From: Thermoanaerobaculia bacterium
GTDB taxonomy: Bacteria > Acidobacteriota > Thermoanaerobaculia > Multivoradales > Multivoraceae
NCBI GenBank assembly: GCA_022823665.1
Contig: JAJEHN010000025.1
Span: forward strand, 124,001 to 188,000
Length of the DNA stretch: 64,000 bases
Reading direction: 5' to 3'
Shown here: one piece after another, positions 9,544 to 18,463 of the stretch
Numbering within the stretch: position 1 is the first letter of the stretch
Layout: each line of letters opens with the position of its first letter
Position numbers and translations under genes: made by a program
The notes under the pieces: model-generated
Seen by the model: only the letters and a program-made list of their open reading frames with translations
What the model was told of the DNA's origin: nothing
Databases searched by the model: none

Positions 9544-10080
9544 TCAGAAAGACGAACCGGGCTCCCGCAGGAACGCGATCTCCTCGTCGGTCGAGGAACG
9601 ACCCAGGACCTCGTTGCGATGCGGGTAGCGGCCGAAGCGATCGATGATCGCCTTGTGCCGCCGCTCGTAGTCGAGGGCCTCGGGCTCCTCCAGGCGCTCG
9701 AAGAGCGCCATCGCGTCCTCGTGGATCTGCCGCGACTCGCTGTGCTGGTACGGCATGTAGAAGAACTGCCGCTGGACCGGCGGGACCGCCTGATCGGCGC
9801 CTGCCCGCACCGCCTCCTGCGCCAGGGCGAGCGCCATGCCGTCGGCCGCGAAGGCGCGGGCATCGTCGCGGTAGAGGTTGCGCGAGAACTGATCGAGCAC
9901 GACGATCTCCGCGAGGCGGCCGGCCGGCGTGTCGCGCCAGCCGTGGAGTTCGCCCAGGACCGCTCGCCGGTGCGTTGCGCCGAACCGTGAGCGGATCTCC
10001 GCGTCGAACCGCGGGTCCCTGGTCCACCACTGCCTGGGGCCGTTCTGCTCGAACCAGAAAGACAGGACTTCTTCGATCAT
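9544..10080 (-). CDS. DUF924 family protein
   Basis: 178 residues from the ATG at 10080; the frame remains open upstream into repeat DNA and those residues are not expected in the protein. It carries the DUF924 hallmarks EVLSFWFEQ at the start, LDQFSRNLYR, FFYMPYQHSE and RYPHRNEVLGR, with the usual family length near 180 residues. The family is thought to have a TPR-like alpha-helical fold; its biochemical role is unknown. Cytosolic, no signal peptide. Confidence 0.92.
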   Translation of the reverse strand: MIEEVLSFWFEQNGPRQWWTRDPRFDAEIRSRFGATHRRAVLGELHGWRDTPAGRLAEIVVLDQFSRNLYRDDARAFAADGMALALAQEAVRAGADQAVPPVQRQFFYMPYQHSESRQIHEDAMALFERLEEPEALDYERRHKAIIDRFGRYPHRNEVLGRSSTDEEIAFLREPGSSF

Positions 10081-10107
10081 CGCGGGAGGTTCTATCGAAC
10101 TGGCCGC

Positions 10108-10245
10108 CCACTGGGTGCGCCGGCGCCCTCGCCGGCTTCTGAAGAAGACGCGCCGCGAAGCGGCGACGACTCTGCGAGCGGGCCGAACACCCAGAGACCG
10201 GCGCTGGGCGCCGGATGCCGGCGGGGGCGCCGGCGCACCCAGTGG
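10108..10245. repeat. 138-bp element with 20-bp perfect terminal inverted repeats
   Basis: Both ends carry the head of the dispersed repeat family, facing outward: 10108-10127 and its exact reverse complement at 10226-10245. Inside are the hairpins CGGCG-CCCT-CGCCG, CGCCGC-GAA-GCGGCG and CCGGCGCCCAGCGCCGG-like modules. It has no coding capacity and fills most of the gap between the divergent DUF924 and PSCyt1 genes. It resembles a miniature inverted-repeat element or a paired REP unit; no flanking target duplication was identified. Confidence 0.75.
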
Positions 10246-10264
10246 TTTATCCTCTACTGTCTCC

Positions 10265-13200
10265 ATGCATCAAAGAGCATCCCGCCCGTGCTCGGCAGCG
10301 ATGGCGATTGCCATCTGCGGCCCCGCGGCGTCGTTCGGCGCGACGGCGGCCGAGCCGGCGCCCGCTGTCGACTTCCAGCGCGACGTCCGGCCGATCCTCT
10401 CCGACAACTGCTTCGCCTGCCACGGCCCCGACGAGGCGACCCGCGAGGCGGACCTGAGGCTCGACACGCGTGACGGCGCCTTCAGCGAGCGGCCTCCAGC
10501 AGGACGCAGCAACCGGCCGCGCGCTCCCGCGGTCGTCCCCGGCGATCTGGACGCCAGCCTGCTGGTCGAGCGCATCAGCCACACGGACCCGCTCCGGCGG
10601 ATGCCGCCCGAGGTGTCGCAGAAGTCGCTCTCCGGCGAACAGATCGAGACGCTGACCCGCTGGGTTGAGCAGGGCGCTCCCTGGGACGAGCACTGGTCGT
10701 TCGCGGCCATCGACCGGCCGGCGCCGCCGGAAGTCGAAGACGAGACCTGGGGCCGCGATCCGCTGGACCGCTTCATCCTGGCGCGGCTCGAGGCCGAGGA
10801 ACTCACCCCCGCCGGGGAAGCGGACCGCCGTACGCTCGCCCGCCGCGCCGCCCTCGACCTGACCGGGCTGCCGCCCGACCCCGGCACGCTCGCGACCTTC
10901 CTGGCCGACACGGAAGACGGCGCCTACGAGCGGCTCGTCGACCGCCTGCTCGCCTCTGCCCACTGGGGCGAACACCGCGCCCGCTACTGGCTCGACGCGG
11001 CCCGCTACGGCGACACCCACGGCATCCACATCGACAACTACCGGGAGATGTACGCCTACCGCGACTGGGTGATCAAGGCGTTCAACGAGAACCTCCCCTT
11101 CGACCGGTTCACGGTCGACCAGATCGCCGGCGACCTGCTGCCGGAGCCGACCCTCGACCAGTTGATCGCCACCGGCTTCCAGCGCAACAACATCACGACG
11201 AACGAGGGTGGCGCGGTCATCGAGGAGTACGAGGCGATCTACGCAAAGGACCGGGCAGAGACGATCGGCAGCGTCTTCATGGGCCTGACCGTCGGCTGCG
11301 CGACCTGCCACGACCACAAGTTCGACCCGATCAGCCAGCGGGAGTTCTACGCGCTGACCGCGTTCTTCCGGAACACGACGCAGTACGTGATGGACGGCAA
11401 CATCTCCGACCCGCCGCCGACGCTCGTCGTGCCCCACGAAGACGACCGCGACACCTGGTACCGGCTGCGCGCGGAGGTCGGCGAACTCGAGGACGCGATG
11501 ACGGAGCGTCTCGGCGCGGTCGAACCGGCGTTCGCCGACTGGCTCGCGAGCGACGCGCACCGGCAGATCGACGCGCCGCTGGGCGCCGGCCCGGAGCTGC
11601 TGCGCCTCGACATGGACGGCGGCGAGGAACCCGCCGTCATCGTGGACGGCGAACCGCAACCGCTCGTGCTGCACGGAGAGGTCCGGATCGAACCCGGACC
11701 GAACGGCCTCCCCGCCCTGCTCTTCGGCAACGAGTCCTCGGCCGAGCTGCCGCCGCTGGAACTCGACACGGACACGCCGTTCTCGCTCGCCATGTGGATC
11801 CACATGCCCGAGGCCGAGGGCAGCTACACCGTCGCCAGCCAGAGCGACCCGCACGAGGCCGACCGCGGCTGGCAGGTCACGCTCGGCGCGCGCGAGCTCT
11901 ACTTCCGCCTCCGGGGCGACCGCGCCGGCCCGGGCCGGGGCGCGACCAGCATCTCGATCAATCCGAACAACACGCAGAGACTCACGCCCGGCGAGTGGAC
12001 GCACATCGTCTTCACCCACGACGGTTCCGGCGAGCGCGGCGGGCTGCACATCTACCGCGACGGCGACCGGGTCCCCGAACAGGGCAGCGAGTTCTTCGCC
12101 AAGGTCCAGGGCCGCATCCGCACCGACCGGCCCTTCTACCTCGGCCGCCACGATCGGCGAACGGAGGGCAGCGCCCAGTACTTCGCCGGCGGGGGCGTCG
12201 CCGACGTGCGCGTCTTCGACCGCGTCCTGTCGGTCGAAGAGGCGAGGGTCCTGTCGGAGTGGAGCGCCATCCGCGACGCCGCGGGCAAGGGATCCGCCGA
12301 CCTGACCGTGGACGAGCGCCAGGCTCTCCTTCTGAGCTACGTCCACACGAACGATGAGGAATACCGCCGCCTCGCCGACCGGCGACTCGAGATCGACGCC
12401 GAGTGGCGGGAACTCCGCCGCCGCGGCACGGTCACCCACGTCATGCAGGAACTGCCGGGAAGCGAGGCGGCAGCCCACGTGCTCTACCGCGGCAACTACG
12501 ACCAGCCGCGCGAGCGCGTCCTCGCCGGAACGCCTTCGGCGCTGCCTGCGATGCCGGACGACCTCCCCCGCAACCGGCTGGGCCTCGCCCACTGGCTGGT
12601 GGACGAGTCGAATCCGCTGATGGCGAGGGTCACCGTGAACCGCTACTGGCAGCAGCTCTTCGGCACCGGCCTCGTCACCACGAGCGAGGACTTCGGCGCC
12701 CAGGGCGACGTGCCGACGCACCCCGAACTGCTGGACTACCTGGCGACGGAGTTCCGGGAGTCGGACTGGGACGTCAAGGGCTTCTTCCGGCGCCTCGTCC
12801 TGTCTTCGACCTACCGGCAGGCGGCCACCCTCACCCCGGACAAGCTGGAGCACGATCCCGACAACCGGCTGCTCTCGCGCGGCCCCCGGTTCCGGATGGA
12901 CGCGGAGATGGTCCGCGACACGGCGCTCGCCGCCAGCGGTCTCCTCGTGCGCAAGATCGGCGGCCCGAGCGTCAAGCCGTACCAGCCGGAGGGGCACTGG
13001 CAACGGGTGGCGATGAACTCGAGTAACACGTACCGCTACCAGCGGGACAGTGGAGACAAGCTCTACCGGCGCAGCCTCTACACCTTCTGGAAGCGCGCCG
13101 CCCCGCCGCCGTCGATGACGATCTTCGACGCGGGCAACCGTGAGCACTCGGTGGTGCGCCGCGAGCGCACGAACACGCCGCTCCAGGCGCTGGTGACGAT

Positions 13201-13519
13201 GAACGACACGCAGTTCGTCGAGGCGTCGCGCTACCTCGCCCAGCGCGCGATGCGGGAGGCGGGCGACGACTTCGACCGCCGGCTCGACTACCTCACGACC
13301 CGGCTGCTGGCCCGGCCCTTCGACGACGCGGAGCGGGCGGTCGCGAGGCGGACGTACGACAGCCTGATCGACGTCTACCGCGCCGATCAGGCGGAAGCGA
13401 AGAAGCTCGTCGACGTCGGCGAATCCCAGCACGACGCAGCGCTGCCGGCCGACGAGTCGGCGGCCTGGACCATGCTGGCAAGCCAGTTGATGAACCTGGA
13501 CGAGACCCTGAACAAGTAA
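10265..13519 (+). CDS. Planctomycete-type cytochrome / DUF1549 / LamG / DUF1553 protein
   Basis: 1084 residues from ATG 10265; the frame is open upstream only through repeat DNA. Order of domains: export signal, PSCyt1 with heme motif CFACH at residue 49, DUF1549 (about 155-385, including CATCHDHKFDPI), a concanavalin/LamG-like insert (about 500-660, with FSLAMWIHMP and EWTHIVFTHDG), and DUF1553 (about 740-1070, with NRLGLAHWLV and VTVNRYWQQLFG). Such proteins pair with DUF1501 proteins in Planctomycetes and Acidobacteriota, and the partner follows 17 bases downstream. The role is unproven; redox-assisted breakdown of polysaccharides or sulfated compounds has been suggested for these pairs. 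Located in the periplasm. Confidence 0.9.
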   Translation: MHQRASRPCSAAMAIAICGPAASFGATAAEPAPAVDFQRDVRPILSDNCFACHGPDEATREADLRLDTRDGAFSERPPAGRSNRPRAPAVVPGDLDASLLVERISHTDPLRRMPPEVSQKSLSGEQIETLTRWVEQGAPWDEHWSFAAIDRPAPPEVEDETWGRDPLDRFILARLEAEELTPAGEADRRTLARRAALDLTGLPPDPGTLATFLADTEDGAYERLVDRLLASAHWGEHRARYWLDAARYGDTHGIHIDNYREMYAYRDWVIKAFNENLPFDRFTVDQIAGDLLPEPTLDQLIATGFQRNNITTNEGGAVIEEYEAIYAKDRAETIGSVFMGLTVGCATCHDHKFDPISQREFYALTAFFRNTTQYVMDGNISDPPPTLVVPHEDDRDTWYRLRAEVGELEDAMTERLGAVEPAFADWLASDAHRQIDAPLGAGPELLRLDMDGGEEPAVIVDGEPQPLVLHGEVRIEPGPNGLPALLFGNESSAELPPLELDTDTPFSLAMWIHMPEAEGSYTVASQSDPHEADRGWQVTLGARELYFRLRGDRAGPGRGATSISINPNNTQRLTPGEWTHIVFTHDGSGERGGLHIYRDGDRVPEQGSEFFAKVQGRIRTDRPFYLGRHDRRTEGSAQYFAGGGVADVRVFDRVLSVEEARVLSEWSAIRDAAGKGSADLTVDERQALLLSYVHTNDEEYRRLADRRLEIDAEWRELRRRGTVTHVMQELPGSEAAAHVLYRGNYDQPRERVLAGTPSALPAMPDDLPRNRLGLAHWLVDESNPLMARVTVNRYWQQLFGTGLVTTSEDFGAQGDVPTHPELLDYLATEFRESDWDVKGFFRRLVLSSTYRQAATLTPDKLEHDPDNRLLSRGPRFRMDAEMVRDTALAASGLLVRKIGGPSVKPYQPEGHWQRVAMNSSNTYRYQRDSGDKLYRRSLYTFWKRAAPPPSMTIFDAGNREHSVVRRERTNTPLQALVTMNDTQFVEASRYLAQRAMREAGDDFDRRLDYLTTRLLARPFDDAERAVARRTYDSLIDVYRADQAEAKKLVDVGESQHDAALPADESAAWTMLASQLMNLDETLNK

Positions 13520-13536
13520 CCGGAGGCCTGAAGAGG

Positions 13537-15003
13537 ATGGACCCGTTCAAGGAAACCGTTCGAGCCGAGACGAGACGCCAGTTCTTCGGCACCGCCGCCC
13601 GGGGCATCGGCGGCCTGGCCCTGGCCAGCCTGTTCGCCGACGACGCCTTCGCCCTGCCGGTTGCCAGGGACCGCTTCGGCGGGCTGCCCGACCTCCCCCA
13701 CTTCGCGCCGAAGGCGAAGCAGTGCATCTACCTCCACATGATGGGCGCGCCGCCGCAGATGGACCTGCTCGACTACAAGCCGAAGATGAAGGAGTACTTC
13801 GACCAGGACCTGCCCGATTCGATCCGCCAGGGGCAGCGGCTGACGACGATGACCTCCGGCCAGTCGCGCTTCCCGATCGCGCCGTCCGTCTTCGAGTTCT
13901 CCCAGCACGGCGGGAACGGCGCCTGGTTCTCCGAACTCCTGCCGCACACGGCGAGCATGGCGGACGACCTCGCGATCATCCGCTCGATGCACACGGACGC
14001 GATCAACCACGAGCCCGGCATCACGTTCATCCAGACCGGCCAGCAGATCCCTGGCCGGCCGTGCATCGGCTCCTGGTTCGCCTACGGCCTCGGCAGCATG
14101 AACGAGGATCTGCCGACGTTCGTCGTGATGAACGCGGAGCGCAGCCATCCCTCCGCCGGCATCCAGGCGATCTCGGCCAAGCTCTGGAGCGCCGGCTTCC
14201 TCTCTCCCGAGCATGCCGGCGTCGGGCTCCAGACCGGCGACGAACCGGTGCTCTACCTCAAGGACCCGCACGGCGTCTCGCCCGATGTCCGCCGGCGCGT
14301 GCTCGACGGCATGGGCGAGCTGAACCGGCTGCGGCACGCCCAGGTCGGCGATCCGGAGACGCTGGCCCGGATCGAGCAGTACGAGATGGCGTTCCGCATG
14401 CAGTCCTCGGTGCCCGAAATGGCCGACCTGTCGGCCGAGCCCGAGAGCACCTGGGAGCGCTGGGGCGAGGAGGCCAGGCAGCCCGGCAAGTTCCAGAACG
14501 CGGCGCTCATGGCGCGGCGCCTGGTCGAACGCGGCGTACGCTTCGTCCAGATCTACCACCGGGGCTGGGACGTCCACCGGGTTCTCCCGACCGTGCTGCC
14601 GGCGCAGGCCCGCGACGTCGACCGGGCCGCCTGGGCGCTGATCCAGGACCTGAAGGAACGCGGCCTCTTCGATGAGACCCTGGTCATCTGGGGCGGCGAG
14701 TTCGGCCGGACGATCTACTCGCAGGGGGCCCTGACCGCGGACAACTACGGCCGCGACCACCACCCACGCTGTTTCACCATCTGGATGGCCGGCGGCGGGG
14801 TCAAGGGCGGCGTCGTCCACGGCGAGACGGACGACTTCTCCTACAACATCGTCAAGGACCCGGTCCACGTCCACGACCTGCAGGCGACGGTGCTGCACCT
14901 GTTCGGCATCGACCACGAGCGGTTCACCTACCGGCACCAGGGGCTCGATGCCCGGCTGACCGGCGTCGAGAAGGCACGGGTGGTGAAGGAGGTTCTCGCC
15001 TAG
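13537..15003 (+). CDS. DUF1501 protein with Tat signal
   Basis: 488 residues. The twin-arginine signal is TRRQFFGTAARGIGGLALAS, so it is exported folded. The mature part follows the DUF1501 (sulfatase/alkaline-phosphatase-like fold) pattern: CIYLHMMGAPPQMDLLDYKP, SMHTDAINHEPG, VIWGGEFGRT and a C-terminal DNYGRDHHPRCF metal-site block. It is co-oriented with the DUF1553 gene, with a GGAGG-type site in the gap, and is almost certainly in one operon with it. The stop overlaps the stop of the opposing DUF1214-like gene within a shared CTAG. Confidence 0.92.
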   Translation: MDPFKETVRAETRRQFFGTAARGIGGLALASLFADDAFALPVARDRFGGLPDLPHFAPKAKQCIYLHMMGAPPQMDLLDYKPKMKEYFDQDLPDSIRQGQRLTTMTSGQSRFPIAPSVFEFSQHGGNGAWFSELLPHTASMADDLAIIRSMHTDAINHEPGITFIQTGQQIPGRPCIGSWFAYGLGSMNEDLPTFVVMNAERSHPSAGIQAISAKLWSAGFLSPEHAGVGLQTGDEPVLYLKDPHGVSPDVRRRVLDGMGELNRLRHAQVGDPETLARIEQYEMAFRMQSSVPEMADLSAEPESTWERWGEEARQPGKFQNAALMARRLVERGVRFVQIYHRGWDVHRVLPTVLPAQARDVDRAAWALIQDLKERGLFDETLVIWGGEFGRTIYSQGALTADNYGRDHHPRCFTIWMAGGGVKGGVVHGETDDFSYNIVKDPVHVHDLQATVLHLFGIDHERFTYRHQGLDARLTGVEKARVVKEVLA

Positions 15004-16286
15004 GAACCGCCGGCGTAGCGCCGGCTGATGGCGGCCTGACGTGCCGCGATGACCCGCGCGCGTTCCGCGGGAGCGACTCTCGTCGTTTCAGCGGGCAGAT
15101 ACTGATCCAGTTCGTCCAGCTTGATCACCTGGGCCGAGAGCCCGGTCGGATACTCGCTGCAGTACGTCCACCTCGCACAGAGCGACCCCTCGGCCCAGCC
15201 GGCGGTGTCCAGCCAGTTCTGGACGCCGGGATCCCGGCGGCTGATGACGTAGCGCACGCGGCCGTCGGCGTCCGCGTGGGCCGTGCGGTGGTTCAGGCTC
15301 GACTGGTGGCTGGCGTAGTCGAGCGACTCCATCCACGGATTGGCGAGCTGGATGTTCGTGTACCGGCAGTCGGCGACCGGTACGTCCACCAGCAGGGCTT
15401 CGTCCTCCTCCAGCCGGAAGTAGCCCCGGGAGGCCGCCTGGAAGGCGTCGGCCATCGGCAGGTTCGGGTCGGCCTCGGCGGGTTCCGACACCGTGTTGGG
15501 CCTGAGCGCGAGTTGAAACGTGATCCGATGCACGAGGGTCAGCAATTGCCTCAGGGAGCGGGTCTGGGTCGCGGCGTCGTCGAGCGTCCGGGCGACCGAC
15601 TCGGGCGTCGGCCGGGGGGCGCCGGTGCCCAGCGTGGTCAGGTTGACGACCTCCCACAGACCCTCATCCGTCTTCTCCCAGTCCGAGACCAGGCGCCGTA
15701 CGACGACCATGTACACGTCCGGTTCCAGCTTGAGCCAGTCGGCTTCGACGGGTTCGGCGCTCAAGGTCAGGACGAAGTCGCCGTTCTCGTCCACGTCGAG
15801 ATCGTCCGAGGCGATGCTCGAGACCGTGCGAATGCTCCTCACCGGAGTATGGCCGAGCATGCCGCTGTAGACGTTGATCGTGACGAGGTCGAAACTGGAC
15901 GTGTTCCCGCGCAGCCGGTAGACGTGATCGCCCCGCACGGGAAACGCGAGATAGGGATTGTCCGGGTTGTCCCAGCCGATCCGGGCGACACTGTTGGGGA
16001 AACGGGCGAACTGCGGGTAGTCCGGATTCCGCAGGTCCGTGAAGTCGGCCAGAAAGGTCGAAAGGAAGCGGGCGAGGTGCCGGTACCCCGCGGCCGCGGT
16101 CTGTTCGTCCCGGTTGAACGGCGCGCTCTCGATGGCCCCGCCCATCTCCGCGACTTCCGCGGCGAACCGGCTCCAGGCCGCGTTCACCTCCTCCTGCTCT
16201 GCCGACTGCGGGTTGAAGAAGAACACGAAGTACAGCGCCAGCACGACGACGACGAGCGCGGCCAGGACGTAGAGGAGGATCTTCAT
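15000..16286 (-). CDS. Membrane-anchored DUF1214-like protein
   Basis: 428 residues from ATG 16286, with one N-terminal transmembrane anchor (YVLAALVVVVLALYFVFFF). The body contains GWDNPDNPYLAFPVRG, VYRLRGN, ADCRYTNIQLANPWMESLDY and DPGVQNWLDTAGW. These match the DUF1214 gene at 49431 (SDNPDNHYL, YEYRITG, NFQLNNYWMESLDY, DPGLPNWLDTAGH), so the two are homologues within the window. DUF1254/DUF1214 proteins have no settled function. It is divergent from a sulfotransferase 73 bases away, and the same family pairing recurs at 49431-51886. The last codons include a GCCGGCG-TAG-CGCCGGC palindrome related to the intergenic repeats. Confidence 0.8.
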   Translation of the reverse strand: MKILLYVLAALVVVVLALYFVFFFNPQSAEQEEVNAAWSRFAAEVAEMGGAIESAPFNRDEQTAAAGYRHLARFLSTFLADFTDLRNPDYPQFARFPNSVARIGWDNPDNPYLAFPVRGDHVYRLRGNTSSFDLVTINVYSGMLGHTPVRSIRTVSSIASDDLDVDENGDFVLTLSAEPVEADWLKLEPDVYMVVVRRLVSDWEKTDEGLWEVVNLTTLGTGAPRPTPESVARTLDDAATQTRSLRQLLTLVHRITFQLALRPNTVSEPAEADPNLPMADAFQAASRGYFRLEEDEALLVDVPVADCRYTNIQLANPWMESLDYASHQSSLNHRTAHADADGRVRYVISRRDPGVQNWLDTAGWAEGSLCARWTYCSEYPTGLSAQVIKLDELDQYLPAETTRVAPAERARVIAARQAAISRRYAGGS

Positions 16287-16359
16287 GGCTTGTTCTCGCG
16301 GTTGAAGGACATGGCGCCTATGTTCCTTGACGGGACGCTCCGCCGCAATCGCCACTAGC

Positions 16360-17517
16360 ATGAGCGTCGTGGAAACCCCGAAGACCGCCGGGCAGCACGT
16401 GTTCTCGATGGCGCCGCTCGGGGTGTGGATGCGGCTGATCGCGGACAACGGCGGCGTGCCGCCCCGCTACTGGGGCAAGCTGGCGAAGGTGCTGGCGATC
16501 AGCGCCCTGATGACCCCGCTGCGGGTCGCCGAGCGGCTCCGCTACGGCCCGTCGCGGATGGCCCGGGTCCCGATCGACGAGGCGCCCCTGTACGTCCACG
16601 GCTTCGGACGTTCCGGCACCACGCATCTGCACAACCTCCTCGCCCAGGACCCGGGTTTCGGCATCGTCTCGACCTTCCAGGCCATCGCGGCGCCGATGTT
16701 CCTGACCGCGCGCGGCCGGCTGGAGCGCCTCGTCGCCAACGGGATGCCCGCGACGCGCCCGATGGACAACATGGCCGTGTCCGTCGAACTGCCCCAGGAG
16801 GAAGAGATCGCGCTCGCCAACACGTCGTACCTGTCGTTCGTGCACCACCTCTCCTTCCCCAACCGGGCGAGGGAGTACCAGGAGAAGTTCGCCACGATGC
16901 GGCTGACGAGTTCCGAGATCGCCCGCTGGGAGCGCGCCTATCTGGACGTGCTGCGCAAGGCCACGCTGGCCTCCGGCGGCCGCCGGCTCGTGCTGAAGAG
17001 CCCAACCAATCTCGGCCGTACAGCCGAACTCCTGCGCCTCTTTCCCGACGCGAAGTTCATCCACATCGTGCGCAATCCCTACGTCGTCTACCGGTCGATG
17101 ACGAACCTGTACCGGCACGTGCTGCCCGTCTGCCAACTGGACGACGCGGATCCTGAAGAGGTGGTCGCGAGCATGCTCGACTCCTACGCCGCGATGATGA
17201 GGCAGTACATGAGAGACCGCGAGTCGATCCCGAAAGGACACCTGGCCGAGGTCCGCTTCGAGGATCTCGAACGAGCCCCCATGGCCGAGCTCGAGCGGCT
17301 CTACGACGAACTTGCGCTGCCGGGCTGGGAGCGAGCCAGGCAGCCGATGGCGGACTATCTGGGAACCCTGTCGGGTTACCGCAAGAACGCCTACCGGATC
17401 GATCCGGAAACGATCGACATCGTCGACCGGAACTGGGGCTTCGCCGTCAAGGCCTGGGGCTACGAGCCACCGAAGCAACGACCGGCGAAAACAAGAGGAG
17501 AGGAAACCAACCCATGA
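16360..17517 (+). CDS. Sulfotransferase family protein
   Basis: 385 residues from ATG 16360 (an upstream in-frame start at 16327 is less likely). The PAPS-binding 5'-phosphosulfate loop is VHGFGRSGTTHLHNLLAQ near residue 80 and the 3'-phosphate-binding segment is LFPDAKFIHIVRNPYVVYRS near residue 240. SPTNLGRT precedes it. The enzyme should transfer sulfate from PAPS to a hydroxyl or amine acceptor. The N-terminus has a weakly hydrophobic stretch but no clear signal, so it is probably cytosolic or membrane-associated. The stop overlaps the start of a 58-aa zinc-ribbon ORF by ATGA. The acceptor is unknown. Confidence 0.9.
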   Translation: MSVVETPKTAGQHVFSMAPLGVWMRLIADNGGVPPRYWGKLAKVLAISALMTPLRVAERLRYGPSRMARVPIDEAPLYVHGFGRSGTTHLHNLLAQDPGFGIVSTFQAIAAPMFLTARGRLERLVANGMPATRPMDNMAVSVELPQEEEIALANTSYLSFVHHLSFPNRAREYQEKFATMRLTSSEIARWERAYLDVLRKATLASGGRRLVLKSPTNLGRTAELLRLFPDAKFIHIVRNPYVVYRSMTNLYRHVLPVCQLDDADPEEVVASMLDSYAAMMRQYMRDRESIPKGHLAEVRFEDLERAPMAELERLYDELALPGWERARQPMADYLGTLSGYRKNAYRIDPETIDIVDRNWGFAVKAWGYEPPKQRPAKTRGEETNP

Positions 17518-17690
17518 TTCAGGCTGAAGAACGCAGCGACATCACCCCGCTCTGCCCGCACTGCGAGCATCCCGTGAGCATCTACTTCCGGGAGATCTCG
17601 GGAGTCCTTGGCAAGCGCTACGTCTACTTCTGCGCGCTGTGCAAGAAGGTGCTCGGCGTGTCGCACCGCAAGGGCTTCTTCATGGGGTAG
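17514..17690 (+). CDS. 58-aa zinc-ribbon protein
   Basis: The start overlaps the sulfotransferase stop (ATGA), which implies translational coupling. The protein has two CxxC knuckles, CPHCEHP near residue 14 and CALCKKVLGV near residue 40, as expected of a small rubredoxin- or ribbon-type zinc site, and ends GFFMG. I do not recognise a named family. It may be a metal-binding accessory of the sulfotransferase or an independent small regulator. Confidence 0.75.
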   Translation: MIQAEERSDITPLCPHCEHPVSIYFREISGVLGKRYVYFCALCKKVLGVSHRKGFFMG

Positions 17691-17742
17691 CGCCGCGGAG
17701 TCGTGTCCAGTCGGTTCAATCCGTGACGATGCTGGTGTCGAC

Positions 17743-18354
17743 CTACGCTGGTCGGGGCAACGTGCAATGTTCCCGTTCATGCAGACGGTCCAGGTAGGAC
17801 TGCAGGTTCCCGAATCCTCCCAGTAGACCGTCGTCGGCGCCCCAGCTAACGGTGTAGCCGACGATGATGTCCGTGACGGTGAAGCGGTCTTCCACAAGGT
17901 AGTGCGACTCCCCGAGTACCGCATCCAGTACTGCCGCACTGCGCCGGAACAGTGCGCTGTTCTGCTCGATGATGGCGGGAACTTGACGCTCCTTCGGCAT
18001 CAGAACGTCGACGCTGTTGATCTCGGAGCTCCACAGCCACGGTTCCATCTCGGTCAAGGCGAAAGAGACCCACTGATCGTGGAGCGCACGGGACCACGAG
18101 CCCGGCTTCGCTATCAGGCCTCGCTCGGGTGACAGGTCTGCGATGGCGGTCGCGATGGCAGCGGATTCGAACAGGGGACGCCCGTCGATGATCGCGACCG
18201 GCACTTTGCCCAACGGGTGGACGGCACGCAAGTCGGCGAGGCCGGTCTGGCCGCCGATGCCCACCGACTCGTAGGCCAGACCGGCCTCGAGGAGGGTCCA
18301 CCGGCAGCGCGCGGACCGCGTGGGTGCATGTTCGTAGAGCGTGATCTGTGGCAT
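17743..18354 (-). CDS. Glutathione S-transferase family protein
   Basis: 203 residues from ATG 18354 (ATG 18369 is an alternative). The thioredoxin-like N-terminal half starts ITLYEHAPTRSARCRWTLLE and includes VHPLGKVPVAIIDGRPLFESAAI, the glutathione-binding VP...ESxAI block. The C-terminal helical half contains VEDRFTVTDIIVGYTVSW, the GST C-domain N-capping motif. Catalytic Ser/Cys is not assignable with certainty; the R-S-A-R-C region is the candidate. Cytosolic. It stands alone, with about 110 bases of unremarkable DNA to the efflux adaptor gene. Confidence 0.9.
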   Translation of the reverse strand: MPQITLYEHAPTRSARCRWTLLEAGLAYESVGIGGQTGLADLRAVHPLGKVPVAIIDGRPLFESAAIATAIADLSPERGLIAKPGSWSRALHDQWVSFALTEMEPWLWSSEINSVDVLMPKERQVPAIIEQNSALFRRSAAVLDAVLGESHYLVEDRFTVTDIIVGYTVSWGADDGLLGGFGNLQSYLDRLHEREHCTLPRPA

Positions 18355-18463
18355 CGCGGGTGCTCGCATCGGGCATGTCGCCTTGGGGGGCGCGCACTCT
18401 AGCGGACGCACGGTCTCAACACGCAAGGCCCGGACGGACATGGCCGACAGGCGTTCCTGCGGC

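Noticed and set aside
15000..15003. The shared CTAG of two convergent stop codons as a regulatory site
   Set aside because: A four-base overlap of convergent genes is common in compact genomes and needs no special explanation.
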